Shown one piece after another: positions 21,076-33,100 of a stretch of 64,000 nucleotides of DNA (the first letter of the stretch is position 1; each line of letters opens with the position of its first letter). A model generated the notes under the pieces. That model saw nothing but the letters and a program-made list of their open reading frames with translations, was not told the DNA's origin and searched no databases. A program made the translations under genes and the position numbers. Source of the stretch: Symbiodinium natans (Eukaryota; Sar; Dinophyceae; Suessiales; Symbiodiniaceae); contig CAJNDS010002097.1 in NCBI GenBank assembly GCA_905221605.1, positions 62,001 through 126,000 of the forward strand. The letters run 5' to 3'.

Positions 21076-24074
21076 CTCAGAAGGGTCCCCACCAAAACCA
21101 GGCTGAGCTGAACTCTGACCGACTTGATCGAGTTTCGAGTTTCGTGTTTCGGTACTGCAGGGTTTAGTTTTTGGGGTTTAGGGTTTAAGGTTTGGGGTTT
21201 CAGGTTTAAGGTTTGGGGCTTTGGGGTTTTGGGGTTTTGGGGTTTTGGGGTTTTGGGGTTTTGGGCTTTAGGGTTTTGGGCTTTGGGTTTAGGACTTAGG
21301 GTTTAACGTTTACGAGGGAGGTATCGAGCTTGGGGGGGTTTGCAAGCGTTAGGGATTGCTGAGGCTTTAGGGCTTCAGGGCTTCTAAACCCCAAACCGTC
21401 TAGGGTTCAGGAGTTTGGGGCACAGAACGGCGCGCCTCAAAAATGAGCATTCGCCACCTCGGGCGCGATTCAGCGGTCTTAGGGCTTTAGGGGCTTCAGG
21501 GTTTTAGGGGGTTTGGGGGGGTGTTAGAGGCTTAGGGGTTCAGGGGTTAGGGGTAGAGGGTTTTAGGGGTTCAGTGTTCAGGGGCTTACGTTTTGGGGGT
21601 TTGTAAGGGCTTATGAGGAGTTTTAGGGGTTTAGGGGTTTTACGGGTTTAGGTTTGGGGCTCGGGGGGATATTAGGCTAAACCTTGCGAAACCATCCTAG
21701 GGGGGCCCTCCTAGGGTTGGGGTTCAGGGCGTAGGCTTTGAGGAGTTTAGGGTTGGGGGGTTGGGCTTTGAGAGGTGTAGGGTTTAGGGTTTAGGGTTTA
21801 GGGCCTTTAGGGTTTAGGAAAGTTTAGGGTTTAGGGTGTAGGGTTGTGTCGACCCTGATCAGTCAAGTGCTTTGAGACGTTGCTGAATTCCCGAACACAG
21901 GAGGTCGCGAGTCGACAGAACAGGTCTGCAAGCACAGTGCGTGGCTAGGGTCTTGGCTGACTTCGGAACCCCTCCAAAAAGTTTAACTTTTATGCTCCTT
22001 ACTGTAGTTTCTACAAGAAACCCAAAAAGTTAAAGTCCTAAGAGCCAGCCCGAAGAAAGCCAAGGGGTCTCAGTCATCTTGTACGGGTTGCCTGCCATTT
22101 CCTCTTCGCTGACAAAGACAAAGGGCACTTGGATCTGCTACTTCTTGGCAAAGACCTCCTGCGTTATAGTGTCGAACATGTAGTGGTTAACTGGCTGACT
22201 CTAAACCCTGAACCCTAAGCATTCAAGGTTCAAGTCTTAAGACCGCAAGCACTGAACCCTCAGCCCCAATCCTAGACAGCCCTAGAAGCCCTCAATGCCA
22301 AAAGAACGAAACAAACATCCGTACAACCCGAATCCTCCAAGGGCCCTGGTTTAGGGTTTCGAGCCCTAAACCCTAAACCCTAAACCCTAAACCCTAAACC
22401 CTTAAACCCTTAAACCCTAAACCCTAAACCCTAAACCCTAAACCCTGAACCCGTGTGAAGAGATGTGAAGAAGCCCTATGACTTATACAGTGGTCAAGCC
22501 CGAGGGGCATCTTCAGCGTGAAATTCTCCGCTTCTTCGTCCAAAAACCCTTCGAGCCTGCAGGGTGTTCGCGGTTTAGGGTTTAGGGTTTAGGGTTTAGG
22601 GTTTAGGGTTTAGGGTTTAGGCAGCTTCGGTTCAGTCGAGGGTTGAGATCGTTCTGGCTGAGTTCTTCTAGGGCTTCTAAGGCAAAAATGACTGCAACCT
22701 TTGGCTTACGGACTGTCTCCCCAGCAGGTCAAAGGTTGAAGGTTACTTGACGCCCTCAAACCCAAAGCCTAAAACCCTAAACCCTGAACCCTCAACCTTG
22801 CAAGGTTTGGGGCGCGGGATGTTGAGATTTTTGGGCTGGGGCCGGGAGCTTCACGCGCCCTCGAGGTTTAGGGCTATGTTCAAGCAGGCTTAGATGTGCC
22901 CAAGTAAGGTTGCAATATAGCCAGCTGCTACTGATGATCCCATCTCTAGCTACAGCAGCCCTAAGACCCTAAGACCCTAAAACCCTAAACCCATAATCCT
23001 CCAAGTGCCCCTGCCGAGACTCGAGCCTTCGACTGGCTCTGCGTCTGCGCTTCTGTGGCTCAGCTGAAGCTTAGATAAGATATTCTAGCTGAGCCCTAGA
23101 TACCCTGAGCCGAAGCCCTAAAGCCCCAAAACACCCTGAAGCTACATTACCACTATCTGCTTCAGCACCTCATCCCCCCCCCCCCCCCCCCCACCTCGAC
23201 AAAACAAAACAACAAATCCTTATATTGGGGGGGTTCTCGAGCCATGAGTAGTACACGCCAGCGCGACTTGGAGCGACTCAAAATCCAAGTTCGCGGCTCT
23301 GCGAGGATCGTGTCCGGCTTGGTGCGCGCGCTCACCTCCGCAACTTGCTTCTCTTAGTTGCTGAGTTCTCATAAGCCCCAAATAAGTGCAAACTTTCAGT
23401 TTTTGTATAAAACTTTCAGTTTTATAGGGGGTAATAGTATCCCAAAAAGTGTAAAAGTGTACTCACTCAGCAACGAAGTTCTCGGCTGCAGCAGAGTTTA
23501 GGGTTTGGGGGGTTTGGGGAGCCAAGACCATGGTCATAGCCTAGCCCCCGAAAAATGACGGATAATGTAGGCCGCTAACTGTGATGGTTCAGGGTTTAGG
23601 GTTTGGGGTTTAGGGTTTAGGGTTTAGGGCTTCGGAGTAACGAAGTTGGGGGAGCTTCCATCCCCCTACACGCTCCGGTATAGGTCTAGCGCTTTTCAGG
23701 GGTAAGGGTTTAGGACAACCCCATTGCAATTAGGGTGTCGGGTAAAGGCTCACGGACCTATCCAATCAGAACAGGCAAGATTTAGCTAGTTTCTCTGCTG
23801 CGAACGTGGGAATAAAAGGGCCCTCAGCCCTAAACCCTAAACGTTAAACCCCAAACCTTAAGCCGTTCACCGCACAGGCTCCTGTAGTATTTAGGGTCGA
23901 GGGTTGGGATGTCCCCCTTGTACTAACAGCTCCTCATGGGGATTATAGTCCCCCAATATAATTAAGCCCTACTAAGGACTGGCCGTATAAGGGGAACATC
24001 CCAAGTTTAGGGTTTAGGGGGGGTCAGGTTCGAGGCGTGGGCTGCCTTGGACGTAAATTGAGGGGGTTTGGGGC

Positions 24075-24106
<32 letters not shown>

Positions 24107-27100
24107 GGGTTTAGGGTTTAGGGTTTAGGGTTTAGGGTCTAGGGTCTAGGGTGTCGGGTTTAGGGTTTAGGGTTTAGGGGGGGTCGCCGGGCCCCCAAAT
24201 CAGTGCTTCTCTGTATAGAAAACAACATCCCCAACAACCTGGTAGGGCTTCGGGCTTAGGCTAAAGGGCTTAGGAGGCACAAGAGGGCGATTACACACCA
24301 AGTCTCAAACTCTTAAACCCCCTGCAGCCCCTAAGCCCTAAACCCTAAACCCTGCACCCTAAAACCTTAACAAAAAGAGGCTGACTGGTGACTTGCGGCC
24401 TTCTTGAGGATGAACTCGATCATCCCCTGGCCCATTCATGAGAATCTTCCCCTGCCTAGTACCCTCAGAGTAGATGTGTAGGGTTTAGGGTTTAGGGTTT
24501 AGGGTTTAGGGTTTAGGGTTTCGGGTTTCCATTTTCAAGTTTCAAATTTCGGGTTTCGGGTTTCGGATTTAGGGTTCACCCTAATCCTCCCAAGATAGAC
24601 CCCCTAAAGAGTAGGATTCCCTGAGTATAAGGACCCCAGGAAGGTACCCTAATTTCGGAAGCCACCAAGTAGACCTATAGCCCTAAACCCTAAACCCCAA
24701 ACCCTAAACACTTATAAGCTTCCGAGAGCGAGCCTTGACCATCTGGGCAAGAGTTACACGTAAGAGCCTGCTCCTAAGTGTAGTCCACTCGTTCGGGCTT
24801 TGAGGGTTTAGGGTGCAGAGCTTTGGGTTCTAAACCGAAAACCTTAGCCCTGAACCCTGAACCCTGAACCCTAAACCCTAAACCCTAAACATTAAACCCT
24901 AGCGCATGTTTGTGTTTTCCGGGGATCTTGCGAGCAACCCCACAAGCAGTCCAGAGATTCGGGAGTGAGGAGATGGGCCTTAACAATTAGAATAGGGTTT
25001 TTGGGGTTAGGGTTTAGGGTTTAGGGTGAAGAGGTTTTTTTTTGTGGGGTTACTATAGTCAGACTATAAAGGGACCATACGGGAACTAGACCCGGGAGTA
25101 ACCCAGGAGTAAGAAGGGTACCCTTTTTGGTTTTAAGGGGATGAGAAGGGAACCCCAACCCTAAAAAAAGGAACAAAGGGCCTACTCCCGGTCCTAGGGA
25201 ATACTACGAGTAATTATTCCGACCCCAAAAAAAGGCTTTTCCACGGGGTTGAACTAAGTCGAGGACGGTCATGTCTTTGGAGCAATATGTTTAATTAGGG
25301 TGTAGGACGTATAGAGTTTAGGGTTTAGGGTTTAGGGTTTAGGGTTTAGTATGTAGGGTTCAGGGTTGAAGGTTTGCTATCTGGGGGCCCATACCCAAAA
25401 CCTGAACCTACTGTTGAAGGTTGTTTGGGTAGCTACAACTCGGGTTAGAAGTGCCGCAGCTAGTTGGAGCCATGACCGGCCATCGCCGTAGATAGGAACT
25501 TGAAAAACGACCTTGATTCTTGAAGGGCGAAACAACAAAAAAACAACCCCCAAACCCCAAACCCCAAACCCCAAACCCTAAACCCTAAACCCTAACTCCT
25601 GGCTCTAGGGGCTCTAGGGGGTCTAAAGGGTGAGCGCTGGCACTGCAGGTGCTTGTGGGCTCCGCAGCCTGCTCCTCGTTGCCGAGGAACTCAGTGACCT
25701 GCTGGTTTAGGGTTTCGGGCTTCGGGTTTAGGGTTACCCTAAACCCTAAACCCTAAACTCTAAACCCTAAACTCTAAACCCTAAAGTGAGGGGGGTTTGG
25801 GCTCCCCCGCAAAGCCTCAACCCTAAACCTGACAGACTGGCAGAGATTTCGACAGGGGAGGAGCTGAGCCTTCCAGGATGGGCTATTAGGCCCCATAATT
25901 CCCACAATGAACCTTCTAAAGGGCCTTTTTAAGGGGTTATAGGGTATAACATCCCACAATGAACCTTATAAAGGGCCTCTTTAAGGGCTTATAGGGTTTA
26001 ACAGCTCCTTTCACCCCTAATGAAGGTCCTGTTTAGGGGGGTTATAGGGTATAATTGCCATAGGGTTTAATAGCTCCTTTCACCCCTGATGAAGGGCATT
26101 TTTAGAGAGTTATAGGGGCATAATAGGCCTTAAAATCCCCATAATGAACCCATAAAGGGCCTTTTAAGGGATTATAGGGTATAATAGCCCGGGTTTAGGG
26201 CGCGTTGAGGGAGATCTTCACACCCCTTGGGGGTGCGAAGAGGCAACCTGCTGCGCACCGATCCACGCAAACGCTCTCATCTCCCCCAACCCTGAACCCT
26301 GAACCCTGAACCCTGAACCCTGAACCCTAAACCCTGAACCCTAAAACGCGAAGTTGTGAATCGGTCCCATGCTCCAGGCTGCAGGCGGTGGGTCTCCATT
26401 TGTTTTTACTTCGACATGGAAATCATGACTTGACTCGGTGTTTTAAAAAAGGGGCTCCGAAATTTGGGCGCTTAACTTGGGTTTAGGGTTTGGGTAGAGG
26501 ATCCGAAATGTGGGCCCTTAATTTGGGTCCCCTGTTATATAACCCCTTATATACACTGTACATAATAAGGGCCCATACTTCGGATCCCTTTAAACCCCTT
26601 TAAACACGGGAAAGGGACCATACTACGGGCACGAGGGCAAGGGACCACGCTGAGGGCCCATGGTTCCAACCTTAGATTTAAGGCACAAAGTATCTCTAGG
26701 TAGGATACTACAGGGGCCTTAAGAATTAGAACAGGGTTTTGGGTGGGGGGGGGCGGGGGTTATTAAAGGAACCTCGTGTCTCAAATTGAAGCAGCGCACC
26801 CCATACAACAGAACATCAGCGCCTCCTCAAGAAATAACTCAAAATTCTTCCTGAGCCGTGATTCCCTGGTCCTCCTGAACTTACCCTCCTAAACCCTAAA
26901 CCCTAAACCTAAACCCTAAACCTTAAACCCTAAACCCTAAACCCTCAACCCTGAACCCTGAACCCTGACCTGAACCCTTCCGCAAGCCTCAGTTCCCTTA
27001 GGCTGGAATGGCTTCATCCGCCACAGTTTTAGGCACATGTAGGGATGTTAGGGATTGTAGTACCCCTTTTATACTCCCCATGAAGGACTGTTAAGATAAG

Positions 27101-30100
27101 GCGGAACATCCCAGGTTTGAACCCCCCCCCCCCCCCGGCAAATATCCTAAACACCCTCAAGACCCCCTTTTGGTCGAGGGGGATGCCTTCAGCGTCAGGC
27201 ATCTCCCCACACGCCAAGGGGACACTGTTCGAGCATTTGCAGCCACAAGGGCATCAGCTGAATGTGCTCTTGCCCTTAGATTCGCTGCCGGTGCTGTGCG
27301 TGTGTGCGTGTTTGTTCGACCACCTTTCCCAACCATGCCCCGTCTCTGAGCCAGTGTCCCCAGCTTAGTACTTCGGTGAGGGATCATCGTGGGAAGAGCT
27401 TTGTTCCTGCGAAGTGGGCTGTCTTGCCAAGTGTCCAATTCCAACTCAAGCCGCCCGGCTTGGGGGGGCGGGCCCATGGAGGTTCGGGTGGCACACCCCT
27501 CCCAAATCCCAGGCTCGGATTGCGGGGCCCGGAGCGTTGAACTCTGCACCGGAGCCCCGATGACGCATGCGGAGGGGCAAAGAAGGCGAGAGGGACCGTT
27601 TCCGTAGGCCGGAGAGCACCCCAGGTCGACACTCACTCACTCACTCACTCACTCACTCACTCACAAACACCCTCAAGCCTTAAGCATCCCCAAAAAAGGA
27701 ACTAGAACCCCGAACTCTGGGTTTGGACTCGAACCCAGAACCCCAAACCCTGGGAAAATAAAAAACTCAACCCTAAAGCCCTAAACCCCCAAAACCCTGG
27801 GGCATGCAAAGTTTGGAAGCTCAGGCTGTGAACCCCGCAATCTCTGGCGGATGCCGTAAAGTTGGGGATCCCTAGAACCTCAAGGCCTTCTAGCGCTACT
27901 GTAAGCCGTACACCCGAAACCCTAAACCCTAAACTCTAAACCCTAAAGCCTAGACCCTGGCCTTCTTCTTCACCCACGGCCGCAGCTTCTTCTCTATGAT
28001 GTTGTTGCCCTCGGCGCTGGGAGGGTCATGGGCGGATATAGCTTGGGTTGAGTCGGGAGTTGTTGGGGTGTCGGGTTAAGGGTTTAGGGTTTAGGGTTTA
28101 GGGTTTAGGGTATTATAGGGTTTAGGGTTTAGGTTTCTATGTCAGTGTGATCTACTTGGCTGGTTCTTAGTAGGGAATGGGGGAATGAGATACCCTATAT
28201 ACCACTATACATACCCTCCAAGGAATGATATAGGTCCCTACTAAGAACCAGGGGATCTATTGGGTCTAATTGGTTGAGGGCTTAAGGTTTTACAGGTCTA
28301 TGGCCGTATGATGCCGTATGCAGCCTCAAGGGTGCGGCACGCCACGAGCGCAGACTCCGGATAACATGCACGAAGTCGCGCCGACGGTGCAATGAGGACC
28401 CATCTGCCAGCATGTTGTGGACGGGCATCATAAAGACGCGTGGGCGCAAGGCGGACACGAAGCCAAAGAGCAGTCCAGCTCGCAACCTCGTCAAGAGAGG
28501 CCGCGATGCGGCGGTTGATAATTCACGCGGATTGTGTTACAACCCGGGGCATAACTACCCATGCAACTTCGAGCGGATGGTGTGATGGCTTCTTCAGCAG
28601 GAGCAGGGGGGGGGGGGGGCATGGGTTTAATGGGTTTAGGGTTTAGGGTTGTTGCGTTTGGGCTTGGGCCGGGTTCAGGGGTGTAGGCTTCAGCGACGGG
28701 GGTTTTGGACTAGTGGGGAAGAGGGGTGTCCAGGTTTATAGGCAGGGTGTTAGGGATGTTTTGATCTAAACAGGTAAACCCCCAAGCCCTGGCATGCACA
28801 GAGCAACCTTGCGTCTTCTCTCAGGTTAGTTGCTGGTCCCTTCATATGGGCCCCTCAAATACCCCTTATGTGCCCTACACAACCCAAGGGCCCATACTTC
28901 AGAACCCATTACAGGAGGTAAAGGACCATATTAAAGGCCCATACAGCTATCCGCAGATCTTAATTCCAAAAAAGTGCACATCGCTACGAGTCCTATAGCT
29001 GCAGGCTTCTGCAGCCTAGGGACGTGAACCGCGTCCCAGTCGATGTCGAAGGCGAAGGCCCGAGCTTTGTCCGTTGGCACCTGCGAAAACATACGAAAAC
29101 TCTGGTTAGGGCTTGGGGTTTAAGGTGTTAGGGACGAGGAACAGAGGTTTCGGGTATGGGGCTTAGGATTCAGAATTTAGGGAACCCCCCAAACCCCCAA
29201 ACCCTACAGTGTAATTCTCCTGAACTAGAGACTTCCGGGTTTCCGGCGAAAGGAGGCCCATGTGCAAGAGTCTTCCCTCCACAAATGAAACCAAGTTCTT
29301 CCCCCCCCCCCCACCCTGCCCCACTTGCTGTAGGCATGTCTTTGGGTAGGGCAGGGGCGGTTTACAGATTTAGGGTTCTGGGGGACTGCACAGCCTCCAC
29401 AAGCCTGAAACCCCAACTCTGTTCTTGGGCATACATGGGCAGGTATCCCTGCGATCGAGTAGGGTATATACAGCTAGCTCTAGCTGTCAGTGTGGGGGGA
29501 TCCTGAAGCCCTGCTGATGATGCCGATGCAGCTTCAACTCGGGTAGGGGATCCGATGTCTGGGCCCTTAATTTGGGTGCCTTGTTGTATAACCCTTTATA
29601 TACACCAAACGGCCCATACTTCGGATCCCCTTAAACAAGGGTAAGGGATCATACCAAGGGCCCATGGTTCCGACCTTAGATAGGGTAGGGCGGCTAGGGA
29701 ATATATGTCGTTAGATTCACGTAAACTCTACACTCTAAACCCTAAACCCTAAACCCTAATTAGTTCTCAAGGTGCCACGGCAGGGACCTGCTGGATCAGC
29801 CGCCGCATCTCGTCGTCCCTGCGTGCAGGCATCATCTGGGGGGACAGCGTCGCTTATGCCGGCCTGAATTCTGAAAGTTTTTGGAAACCCTAAGCCCTAA
29901 ACCCTAAGCCCTAAGCCCTAAACCCTAAACCCTACAGTAGTGGTCCACACACAGCCACCCGGCACTTACGCACTCCAAAGAGACCATTGCTTCTGCAAGG
30001 GCTAAGGAGTAGGCCCCAAAATCCAAACCCTAAAACCCAAACCCCCAAAGCCCACAAGCCTGTAAAGCCCTCACCCTACACCCTCATGTCCCTTAACAAC

Positions 30101-33100
30101 CCTATAACGCTCCCCTAAACCCTAAGCCCCAAGACCCAAACCTACTAGCCCTACCAACCCTGTATGCCACTAACCCAACTAACCTAGTCACCATACTAAA
30201 CCTACTAAACCTAAACCCTAAACCTTCAAACCTATAAACCCTAAACCGTAAACCCTAAACCCTAAACCCTAGCTAAACCCTAAACCCTAAACCCTGAATC
30301 CTGAACCCTGAACCCTGAACCCTGAACCCTGAACCCTGAACCCAAACCCTGAACCCTAAACCCTAAACCCTAATCCGGGCCTGAGCTTGCGGTCCTCGGC
30401 CGGTGGCCCATCGAGGCGCGTGAGAGGCTTGTGCTTCCTAGGCTGTCCTTGGCAGAGGTTTAGGGTTTAGGGATTAGGGTCTAGGGTTTAGGGTTTAGGA
30501 TGGCTTAGGGCTTAGGGCTTTGGGTTCAGGATGGGTTTTAACCCCTAAATTCCCAAAGCAAGCCGAAACCTCTCTGAAACCACCTCAGAACCAGAACCCT
30601 AAACCCCGACTTTGGCGGGGGGGGGGGGGGGGGGGCTGGGGGGTTGAGGAGCTGAGGGCGGGCTTTTAAAAATTTGGGGTTGAGGATTGAGGGAGTTTTG
30701 GGGTTGACAGTTCAGGGTGCACAGGGCTTGGGGTCTGGGAACTTTTGTGTTCGCTTCTTGAGTTTTTTTGGGGGGGCCAAGTATCGCACTACACCTGGGT
30801 TGGGGGTTTAAGTTGCTTTGTCTCTCTTTTTTTCTGAGGGGGGGGGGGGGGTGGATCCTAGCAAAACGTGCCGGGGCCCGAAGCCTAATTGGAGACCTCA
30901 ACAGGTCACTGGCGTGAAGAGCATTTCGTGCTCCAATTGTTGCAGGCGAAGGGGCTTTGAGGGGAAACGGTAACACCGCAGAAGGTTTTTGCTCGCACCT
31001 CGAACCTTGAGCTCCCTAAAACTATAACTGAAAAATATATGTGTTTACTGCTAGAGAGGAGAGACTATTTTTGTGTGTGTGTGTGCTTGTTTGTTTGTAT
31101 ACAGAAGACTCAAAAACCTGTGCCTAAAGCCTTCCGAAAATTAAGGCTATGTTTACGCTTACACTCTAAATGGAGGTTTACGAAAATACGGGACCCCTAA
31201 TATAGATCCCCAAATACTAGAACTCCTCCTGATAATAAGGACCCCACTAAGCCACCCAAAAATTCGGAAACCCCCAAATAGGCGTGCACCCCTAAACCCT
31301 AAACCCCAAACCCCCCCTTGCCCCCCAAATTGCAGCCAACCCCCATCATCCCTGAGGGATGCACCGTTGGCATCTAAGTCCTCCGGCTCCTTGAAGAGCG
31401 CCTGCGGGAAATGCGGCTTAAGGTGGGGGGCCTCGAGGGTTGCTTGGGACTCCCTAAACCCTAAACCCTAAATCCTAAATCCTAAACCCTAAACCCAGAG
31501 TTTGGGGTGTTCTGGGTTGCAAGATGCAAGCGTTTTCGGGTCTTCAATGGAAGTCGCCTACCACTTAAGACGTCCCAAGCTAAGGCTTCTTCCACAATCA
31601 TGGTTTGAGGTATAAGGTTGAGAAGTTTACGGAAACAAGGCATGCGGTCGGATTCAGGGTTGTGGGACTCTGTGGGGTAGCCGCCCTGCTAACTTAGCCA
31701 CTCTCCCTTAAAGCCATGAACAAAAGCCTGTATCCCTCGGAGCCGCCGCCCCCCGGATCATTCATCCTTTTCTCCCTCGCAACACCGCAACCCTGCTACC
31801 CCCACCCCCCCCCACCCCACTCACGCAAAAAAGAAATGAGGTTCATTATGTAAGGTCTACTTGTAACTCATTTGTAAAGGAAAGAAAGTTGACACTCAAG
31901 CGAGGGAGAGGGAGAGAGAGAGAGAGAGAAAAAAAAACGAGAGAAAGAGAGAGAGGGAGAGAGAGATAGAGCGACGACAAACTGCCGACACCCCAAACAC
32001 CAGAAGCCCTCGAAACCCTAAATCCCTGAAATCCAAGAGACACCTCGAAAGCGTGAGCCCTACACCTCTAAAACCTGAACGCCTCCACCACTAACCCCTA
32101 CAGGCTCAACCGAACCCCGGAACCGCTAAACACCCAAAACCCTAAACCTCTAAACGCCCTAAACCCGAAACCCGAAACCCGAAACCCTAAACCCTAAACC
32201 CTAAACACTAAACCCTAAACCCTAAACCCAAAACCCTAAACCCTAAACCCTGAACCCCAAGCATGGGGCGCCTGCACGTGTGCGGGTGGAGCTGCTTTGG
32301 GAGCAGGAGCCTGGACTCATGCAGGTCAGGAATCCAGAGATGGCTGGATAGGGTTTTTAGGATCAGGGGTTTAGGGTTTAGGGTTTAGGGTTCGGGGTTT
32401 GGGGTTTAGGGGTTTAAAGTTTAGCACAAGTGCTCCGTCACATCATTAAATATTCTTGTTTATTATAGTCATGAGAGGATTGAAAAGACGACACACTATT
32501 TCGCAAACCCTCGTGAAACCACCCTGTCGAACCACAAACCCTCGTGCAACCAACCTCCTATTTCACAAGCCTTCGTGGAACTAACCTTCCTGAAGCAAAA
32601 CCCCCTAATAATTATTTCACAAACCCACGTGGAACTAGCCTTCTTCTAGAAACCACTTACATTACACAACACTATCCTTCATCCTCGCGCACATCAGCGT
32701 CAGAGTTTGGGCGTTCCGTTGCTCTTCGGATGCCCATTGCGGTAGTTCTGGATGTCGCTGATGATGCCATCCCCAGAGACTCCAAAACCCCTTAATTAAT
32801 GAATATACCTTAAATTATAATAGGAACCCTAATATGATTTAAGGTATATTCCTTAATTAAGGGGTTTTGGAGTCTCTGGGTCCATCTTTGAGATGTAAAA
32901 GGTGAAGGAGTGCTCTTGCCGAAGCGCCGCTCGGCTTCCCCGAACTCCTGGCTCATTGATAGTGCTTCCACAGAGTTGTTGATCAGCTCAGTGCAATTCG
33001 AAAGCACTATGTGATCAGAATACATTGAATTGCGAGAAAACATGTCTCTCGCATCTTAGTGTAGAGTTTTTAGGACTGATTGGTCCCATGTGCACTGGCC

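Larger units (their letters stand above)
25750..27950. other. Large intron of the RBM25-like gene (PWI region)
   Basis: About 2.3 kb between two PWI-domain exons. Contains a tandem palindromic repeat (25862-26192), a CCCTGAA-type array (26289-26345), a large palindrome (26497-26690), another foldback element (27042-27112), a GC-rich mixed segment with chance open frames (27160-27610) and a (CACT)n run (27630-27664). Confidence 0.6.

Noticed and set aside
21124-21306. Plus-strand ORF of Gly/Phe/Trp repeats
   Set aside because: Translation of degenerate TTTAGGG/TTTTGGGG repeat.
23245-23358. Plus-strand ORF MSSTRQRDLERLKIQVRGSA
   Set aside because: The minus strand of the same bases holds an RBM25-like exon that fits by homology and phase; the plus frame is an antisense shadow.
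27157-27636. Overlapping open frames on both strands
   Set aside because: GC-rich intron segment between two PWI exons; no recognisable domain or splice sites, and frames are open on both strands alike.
28282-28494. Minus-strand ORF between PWI-domain exons
   Set aside because: PWI homology joins the exons at 29024 and 27962 directly with no room for an extra segment.
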